Part shown: piece after piece, positions 59,320-64,000 of the stretch
Layout: each line of letters starts with the position of its first letter
Numbering within the stretch: position 1 is the first letter of the stretch
DNA from: Verrucomicrobiota bacterium
GTDB lineage: Bacteria > Verrucomicrobiota > Verrucomicrobiia > Palsa-1439
Reading direction: 5' to 3'
NCBI GenBank assembly: GCA_003152315.1
Contig: PLZV01000043.1
Coordinates: forward strand, 62,001-126,000
Length of the DNA: 64,000 nucleotides
Program-made: the position numbers and the translations under genes
Notes under the pieces: generated by a model
Databases searched by the model: none
What the model saw: the letters and a program-made list of their open reading frames with translations, nothing else
What the model was told of the DNA's origin: nothing

Positions 59320-61428
59320 TCAACGACCGAGTGCGTGTGCTGGGCTGGAGCTTTCACGAGAGAGACCATCCTGATAGAGCTTCAAGTGATCTTGTATCTC
59401 CGCAGATAAATTTGTTTGTCCGCCTGCCTCTGCCAGTTTGAGCGCCTCTTTTGCTGTCCCCGTGGCGTCCGCAAACCGATGAGCGGCAGCATACGCGGCG
59501 GCCAAGGTATCGAGACAGACTGGCCGACGGTTCTCCGTCAACTGGCAGGCTCGTTCGGCCAGTTGAACGGCGCGTGCGAAATCTGCCGCGATTCCGCCTT
59601 CCCGCAGGAGCAGCAGCCGAGATAGTTCCTCGCAGGAACTGGCGGAGTCGGGCGCAAGCTGTACCGCCAACTCGTAGTGCTTAATGGCTTCTCCAAATCT
59701 CTTTTGGTCGCTCAGGGCGTGACCCAGATTGGCGTGGGCATCCGCGAACGCTGCCCGCAATCGCACGGCTTGCTGAAAATGCTCGATGGCCTCATCGGGT
59801 TTTCCGGAGGAAGCCAACGCGATCCCGAGATTGTTGTGGACCTCGGGCGCGTTGGATGCGTCGGGATTTAGTTGAAGGGCCTGTTCATACTGCTGGATGG
59901 CTTCAGGAAAATCCCCCAGGTAGGCCAGAGCACACCCGAGATTGTAGTGAGCCCGGGCAAGGCTGGGTTGCAACAATAAAGCCTGCCTGTACTGCTGGAT
60001 CGCCGCGGGGAAATTTCCTTGGGAGGCCAGGACACACCCGAGATTGTAGTGCCCCAGAGCATACCTGGGGTTCCCCTCGAGTGCCCGGTCAAAGTGATCG
60101 ATCGCTTCCGCCGTTTTTCCCTGAGAAACAAGTGCCACGCCCAGAAAGTCGTGGGCCGCCCAGCAATCTGGGTTTTGCGCCAGCGTGGTACGGGCAAACC
60201 TCTCCAAATCCGTATATGCCAAACTGTGACGCCATGTCAGTCCTGCCAACGCCGCCGGCAAAGCAACACCGAGACTGATCCACACGGGACGGGAGAAAAA
60301 TCGCCAGGTCTCCGTGAGTCGCACAGTACCAGCCGCCACCAGCGTGATGATGCCCAAGCTTGCCAGGTATTGGAAGTGATCGGCCACGAAAGAAAACTGA
60401 AAATAAGAGAACGGAATCAGGCTGAGAACTGGGGAAAGCGTGACAATGAAGAACAGCACTGCGGCGAACGGCGCGCGAGTGCTGTTGCGGAGGAACCACA
60501 GTCCAGTCAACAACGCCAACACGCCCGCGGGACACAGGTAATCCACGGTCGTCATATGATCCAATTGCCAACGGGGATAAATGGGGCATAAGTTGACGGG
60601 CCAGAGCAGCTTGCCAATGTAGAACCAACAAGCGTGACCAGCGATGACAAACCGCTGGATCAGCGTGAACTGCAATTGTGTGATCGCTCCAGACATAGCC
60701 CGGCGATCTACCCAAACGGTCGCGTATCCGTCCAGCGCGGCGAGTACCAACAAGGGGACCAGGGGCAGCACGTTCCGCTTCCAAGAAAGTCGACCGCGTT
60801 TCCACCACACAATCACCAGCATCCCAAGCGGCCAGACGACCGTGGTGGTCTTACTCAGCAGTGCGGACAGAAACAACACGGCAGTCAGAGCGAACCATGA
60901 CTGGCTTCCTGTTTCGTCGAATTCTAGATACGCCAGCGTCGCGCCGAGATAGAAAGCCCCTGACATCGTATTCTTCAGTTCGCTAATCCAAGCCACGGAT
61001 TCGACGTTCACGGGATGGAGCGCGAAGATTGCCGCCGCCAACCAAGCCCCCCTCAACTGCAAGCGCCGAAGTATGGCAAGAACCAACAACGCCCCGACGG
61101 CGTGGCACGCGATGCTAACAAGGTGGTAACCCAACGTGGAACCACCCCAAAGTTTTGTCTCGATCCAGAAGACCGTGTCGAGCAATGGATAGTAGTGTTC
61201 CGTGGTCCCGGGCTCAAACCACATCCGCCGCAGGCCGTTCAACGAGCCGAATTTCGCTCGCGTAATGTACGACCCGTCATCCCAAATCGGCAGGCCGCGC
61301 CACGCCGGCAGGTAAGCCAGGAAAGTCGACGCGACCAAGAGGAACGCCAACAACCAATCGGACGTCCCGAAAGGAGTCTTCGTTCCGGGGGGCCGACCAG
61401 TCGCTGGTTCAGCCGTCATGGTTCTCAC
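59320..61428 (-). CDS. GT-C-type membrane glycosyltransferase with TPR repeats
   Basis: A 702-residue protein. The first 420 residues have about ten membrane helices and the GT-C signature LPIWDDGSYITRAKF (Asp pair in the first external loop), then HPVNVESVAWISELKN, typical of the TMTC/O-mannosyltransferase-like group. The C-terminal part (about 430-690) has at least six TPR units (GHYNLGCVLASQGNFPAAIQ, AHYNLGCALAYLGDFPEAIQ, VHNNLGIALASSGKPDEAIE). It may glycosylate exported proteins or lipids. Met4 (61419) is an alternative start. It lies 4 bp after rex and is co-transcribed with it. Confidence 0.8.
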   Translation of the reverse strand: MRTMTAEPATGRPPGTKTPFGTSDWLLAFLLVASTFLAYLPAWRGLPIWDDGSYITRAKFGSLNGLRRMWFEPGTTEHYYPLLDTVFWIETKLWGGSTLGYHLVSIACHAVGALLVLAILRRLQLRGAWLAAAIFALHPVNVESVAWISELKNTMSGAFYLGATLAYLEFDETGSQSWFALTAVLFLSALLSKTTTVVWPLGMLVIVWWKRGRLSWKRNVLPLVPLLVLAALDGYATVWVDRRAMSGAITQLQFTLIQRFVIAGHACWFYIGKLLWPVNLCPIYPRWQLDHMTTVDYLCPAGVLALLTGLWFLRNSTRAPFAAVLFFIVTLSPVLSLIPFSYFQFSFVADHFQYLASLGIITLVAAGTVRLTETWRFFSRPVWISLGVALPAALAGLTWRHSLAYTDLERFARTTLAQNPDCWAAHDFLGVALVSQGKTAEAIDHFDRALEGNPRYALGHYNLGCVLASQGNFPAAIQQYRQALLLQPSLARAHYNLGCALAYLGDFPEAIQQYEQALQLNPDASNAPEVHNNLGIALASSGKPDEAIEHFQQAVRLRAAFADAHANLGHALSDQKRFGEAIKHYELAVQLAPDSASSCEELSRLLLLREGGIAADFARAVQLAERACQLTENRRPVCLDTLAAAYAAAHRFADATGTAKEALKLAEAGGQTNLSAEIQDHLKLYQDGLSRESSSPAHALGR

Positions 61429-61432
61429 CTCC

Positions 61433-62062
61433 CTAGCCCTCGGCGAGCGAGCGGAAGTAGCTGAGGTTTTCCAATTCGATGGCGAGGTTGACGTTGCTGA
61501 TGACGACGTTGTTCGGCACGCGCAGGACGATGGGGGAAAAATTGAGGATCGCGTTCACGCCCGCGGCCACGAGACGGTTCGCCACGTCCTGCGCAGCGGA
61601 CGTCGGCACCGTAATAATGCCCATGCGGATCTTGCGCGGGCGGACGAAGTTTTCCAGTTTATCCAGGGACAGGATCGGCTGACTGTAGGTCTTGCGCCGC
61701 TTGCGCTTCACATCGACATCGAAACCGGCGACAATCTCGAAGCTCTCTTTTTCAAACCCCTTGTAGGCCAGTAACGCCGAACCGAGATGTCCGACACCGA
61801 CGAGCACGACGGGCTGAAGCTGCGTACGGCCCAGCACCTCGGCGATCTTCTCGCGCAGCGTCACCACATTGTAGCCGAGTCCGCGCGTGCCGAAATGACC
61901 GAAGCTCGTCAGGTCCTTGCGCAACTGCGTCGGCTTGACGCCGGCCGCCTGCGCGAGCGCGTGGCTTGACGCGGTCTGGACGCCGTTCTCAGCAAGTCGC
62001 TCCAGGCAACGCAGATATACGCTGAGCCGATAGACCGTCTTTTTTGGAATTGCGACCCTCAT
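61433..62062 (-). CDS. rex: Redox-sensing transcriptional repressor Rex
   Basis: A 209-residue Rex protein. The N-terminal winged helix (KKTVYRLSVYLRCLERL, then KPTQLRKDLTSFGHFGTRGLGY) is the Rex signature. The Rossmann fold VVLVGVGHLGSALLAY binds NAD(H), and the middle and C-terminal motifs ITVPTSAAQDVANRL and GVNAILNFSPIVL are conserved. It senses the NADH/NAD ratio and represses fermentation or respiration genes. The natural operator (TTGTGnnnnnnCACAA) was not identified upstream in this window. Confidence 0.93.
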   Translation of the reverse strand: MRVAIPKKTVYRLSVYLRCLERLAENGVQTASSHALAQAAGVKPTQLRKDLTSFGHFGTRGLGYNVVTLREKIAEVLGRTQLQPVVLVGVGHLGSALLAYKGFEKESFEIVAGFDVDVKRKRRKTYSQPILSLDKLENFVRPRKIRMGIITVPTSAAQDVANRLVAAGVNAILNFSPIVLRVPNNVVISNVNLAIELENLSYFRSLAEG

Positions 62063-62105
62063 GGTTCCTTCGCGTATACCAGAGTAGCGGTCGCGGTCGC
62101 GAATG

Positions 62106-62795
62106 TCAAAAGAGTTGCAGCAGGCGGGACAACAGCGGGGCGTAAATGATCGCGGGCAGGTAATCAGCCACCGGCAACTTCTTGATACCCGTCAATCCGA
62201 GCCCGATGCACAGGACCAGCGCCCCGCCGACGGCGCTCGTCTCGGCAATCAGCGGCGGTGTGAAGAACCCGCTCAGCGCCCGCGCGCCGAGCGTGATGCC
62301 GCCCTGCACGATGAGCACCGTCACCGCGCTCAGCAATACTCCCCAACCAGTGCTGGCCGCGAACGCCAGGGCCGCCACCCCGTCCATCATTGATTTCACG
62401 GCGATCAACCGGTAGTCACCCGTCAGCCCGTCTTTCAGCGAGCCAATAATCGTCATCGGCCCCACGCAAAACAGCAGGCTCGCCGCTACAAATCCTTCCG
62501 CAACCCTCGATGATCCAGCGCCGCGCACGAACCGCTGCTGGATCCGTTGCGCCGCGCGTTCGAGCCGCGACTGGATCCGGAGAAGCGATCCCGTGGCGAC
62601 CCCGCCGGCCAGCGCCGCTACCAATACCAATACGTTACGGGTTTCGATGACCATCTTCGCACCAAGCGCCAGCGTGACAGCACCGAGGATGCGGAGTGCC
62701 GCGGTCTGTGCTCGCTCGGGTAGCCGCGATTTAAATATCAGGCCCACACTGCCGCCTGCCAGCACCGTGGCTGTATTGAGCAGGGCACCGGTCAT
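62106..62795 (-). CDS. DUF554 (YdfK-like) membrane protein
   Basis: A 229-residue membrane protein from the ATG at 62795, which overlaps the upstream stop by 4 bp. An ATG at 62834 is rejected. Seven or so helices with the family hallmarks GALLNTATVLAGGSVGLIFK at the start, FCVGPMTIIGSLKDGLTGD and SMMDGVAALAFAASTGWGV in the middle and GLGLTGIKKLPVADYLPAII at the end. The function of DUF554 is not established. Transport has been proposed. Confidence 0.88.
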   Translation of the reverse strand: MTGALLNTATVLAGGSVGLIFKSRLPERAQTAALRILGAVTLALGAKMVIETRNVLVLVAALAGGVATGSLLRIQSRLERAAQRIQQRFVRGAGSSRVAEGFVAASLLFCVGPMTIIGSLKDGLTGDYRLIAVKSMMDGVAALAFAASTGWGVLLSAVTVLIVQGGITLGARALSGFFTPPLIAETSAVGGALVLCIGLGLTGIKKLPVADYLPAIIYAPLLSRLLQLF

Positions 62796-64000
62796 AAGCG
62801 GGGCTCCGCCTGCATCTTCTGGCGCAGATCCCAAGCTTCCGGATTGTGGGGCTGCAGTTGCAGGACACGATCCAGTTGCTGCAAGGCTTCGTCGTTCTGC
62901 CCCAACTCGTGCAACGCTGCGGCCAGAGCGATCCTCCGTTCCACATTGTTTGGGTTGATCTCCACGGCACGACGCAAATACGTGACCGCTTCCGCCGGGT
63001 GACTGGCCAGCCGGAGCAACTGACCGAGGTTGTAGGTCACATCCGCGTAATCGGGCGCGAGTTCTTCAATCCGCTGGCATTGCCCGATCGCCATTTCTTG
63101 CGCCTCCGGCTCCGGCAAGCGCGAGAGCGCACCGGCGAGCAGGTAGCGCGTGCGCAAACGAAACGGATCGAGATGGAGAGCATTCCACGAGTGTTGCACC
63201 GCCGCGGGCAAATCGCCGCGCTCTTCGGCGATTCGCGCCTGGCGGTCCTGCAGGTCGGCCGACACCGGGCGAAGGACGTCCGCCACAGTGATCCACACTC
63301 CGAAGATGAGACAGACCCCGGCGGCACACCAGCGAACTGGCCGGGGGTAAATCGTGATCCGACGCCAGCACGATGGCGCCGCATCCGCACCCACGACCAG
63401 GCCCATCGACAGCCACAGGAGGCTCTGGTTCGGCAGGTACCGCAAATCCACGTCCACCAACCCGTGCAGCATCAGCACGAGCATGGCCCCGAACATCCCC
63501 CACAAGCAGCGACGATCGGCACCATCCAATCGACGGGAGGCCCGAAAGCCGCACGACACCGCCGTTGCCCAAAGCCACAGCGTGGCGGCCAGCCCAATCA
63601 GGCCCTGCTCGGCCGCGATCTCCAGCAACTCATTGTGCGCATGATCTGTGACGTTGGTAGCTTTTGGCCGCAGAAAGTATTCTGGCAAACGGTACTTTGG
63701 ATACGCCACGACATAGGTTCCCAATCCGTGCCCCAGCAGCGGTCGCGCGGCAATCATGTCCAGCGTTGCCTTCCAGATCACAGGCCGCACATCCGTCCGC
63801 CACTGTCGCTGGACATACGAACGAGCCAGGAGGGCAGCGCCCGCGAAGACCACCACGACGACAACGGCGCGCGTCTGCCACCGTTGAAAGAATCGATTTC
63901 GGAAGCTCAGGAATGACAATAGACTCACGGCCCCCAGCGCCAACCAAGCCCCGCGCGAGCGACAGAAGCACATCGCGCCGATGACGATCAAGCTTGCCAA
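62792..64000 (-). CDS. O-antigen ligase/polymerase-like membrane protein with TPR tail (5' end outside window)
   Basis: The reading frame is open to the right edge, so the N-terminus is missing. The visible 402 residues contain the Wzy_C-type loop (ARPLLGHGLGTYVVAYPKYR, then HAHNELLEIAAEQGLIGLAA) with conserved Arg/His/Glu, then membrane helices. About 120 C-terminal residues are TPR repeats (VTYNLGQLLRLASHPAEAVT, then ALAAALHELGQNDEALQQLD). It likely joins or polymerises surface polysaccharide or glycosylates proteins. It is coupled to DUF554 by a 4-bp overlap. Confidence 0.8.
   Translation of the reverse strand: MASLIVIGAMCFCRSRGAWLALGAVSLLSFLSFRNRFFQRWQTRAVVVVVVFAGAALLARSYVQRQWRTDVRPVIWKATLDMIAARPLLGHGLGTYVVAYPKYRLPEYFLRPKATNVTDHAHNELLEIAAEQGLIGLAATLWLWATAVSCGFRASRRLDGADRRCLWGMFGAMLVLMLHGLVDVDLRYLPNQSLLWLSMGLVVGADAAPSCWRRITIYPRPVRWCAAGVCLIFGVWITVADVLRPVSADLQDRQARIAEERGDLPAAVQHSWNALHLDPFRLRTRYLLAGALSRLPEPEAQEMAIGQCQRIEELAPDYADVTYNLGQLLRLASHPAEAVTYLRRAVEINPNNVERRIALAAALHELGQNDEALQQLDRVLQLQPHNPEAWDLRQKMQAEPRL

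Noticed and set aside
1-64000. CRISPR arrays, rRNA and tRNA genes
   Set aside because: No regularly spaced short repeats, no rRNA segments and no cloverleaf other than the tRNA-like part of ssrA were seen by reading. A tRNA/CRISPR scanner would settle this.

Overview
The window looks like part of a chromosome of a Verrucomicrobiota or related (PVC-type) bacterium. The evidence is: a PEP-CTERM protein, a prepilin-like protein with the H-X9-DG ending typical of Verrucomicrobiota, Planctomycetota and Lentisphaerota, large beta-propeller secreted proteins ending in FYRVRV-like motifs, a one-piece tmRNA with the tag ANHELALAA, and a GC-rich background. The assignment is inferred from gene content, not from a phylogenetic marker.

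Host region 1 (1-32.5 kb). The left edge holds an ECF sigma factor (cut by the edge), a polyprenyl diphosphate synthase, a HEAT-repeat lipoprotein and a small PUR-domain protein. From 3 to 20.7 kb lies a nitrogen/carbon catabolic block with three aldehyde dehydrogenases, three class-III aminotransferases, a saccharopine-dehydrogenase-like protein, a PuuB-like FAD oxidoreductase and the C-terminal half of a PotD-like polyamine-binding protein. Together these fit putrescine -> 4-aminobutyraldehyde -> GABA -> succinate semialdehyde -> succinate. Glycerol kinase, an esterase and an LpxH-like hydrolase are embedded in the same run. Near 15.9 kb a porin and the potD gene are both 5'-truncated and meet head to head, which marks a rearrangement or an assembly join. 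From 20.9 to 32.5 kb there are secreted and envelope proteins: a 1205-residue propeller protein, a prepilin, a PEP-CTERM protein that shares its N-terminal domain with the propeller protein, an outer-membrane barrel with an exported partner, a stand-alone MshEN domain, and an MtfA-type peptidase.

Integrated element (32536-56970). About 24.4 kb of visibly more AT-rich DNA is inserted exactly at the CCACCA 3' end of the tmRNA gene ssrA. It carries a large serine integrase, a small winged-helix protein divergent from it, two VirD4/HerA-type ATPases, a replication-relaxation protein, a CHC2/TOPRIM primase, a type II restriction-modification module, a YedK/SRAP protein, several DNA-binding regulators, a HEPN-like protein, a CsgG/FlgO-like secreted protein and many small membrane proteins. 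No relaxase and no mating-pair (T4SS) genes were seen.

The element ends are the most unusual part of the window. The integrase gene crosses the attachment site, so integration replaces its last codons with tmRNA sequence. A third junction at 54828-54833 joins the left and right element ends exactly as a circular attP would. It lies in inverted orientation inside the element, which creates a perfect 269-bp inverted repeat around a 22-kb module and a 121-bp inverted repeat around a 2.1-kb integrase module.

Host region 2 (57-64 kb). After ssrA come an atypical receiver-domain protein with a small partner, homoserine kinase, a GT-C/TPR membrane protein, the redox repressor Rex, a DUF554 membrane protein and an O-antigen-ligase/TPR protein cut by the right edge. 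No CRISPR array, tRNA, rRNA or complete insertion sequence was seen.
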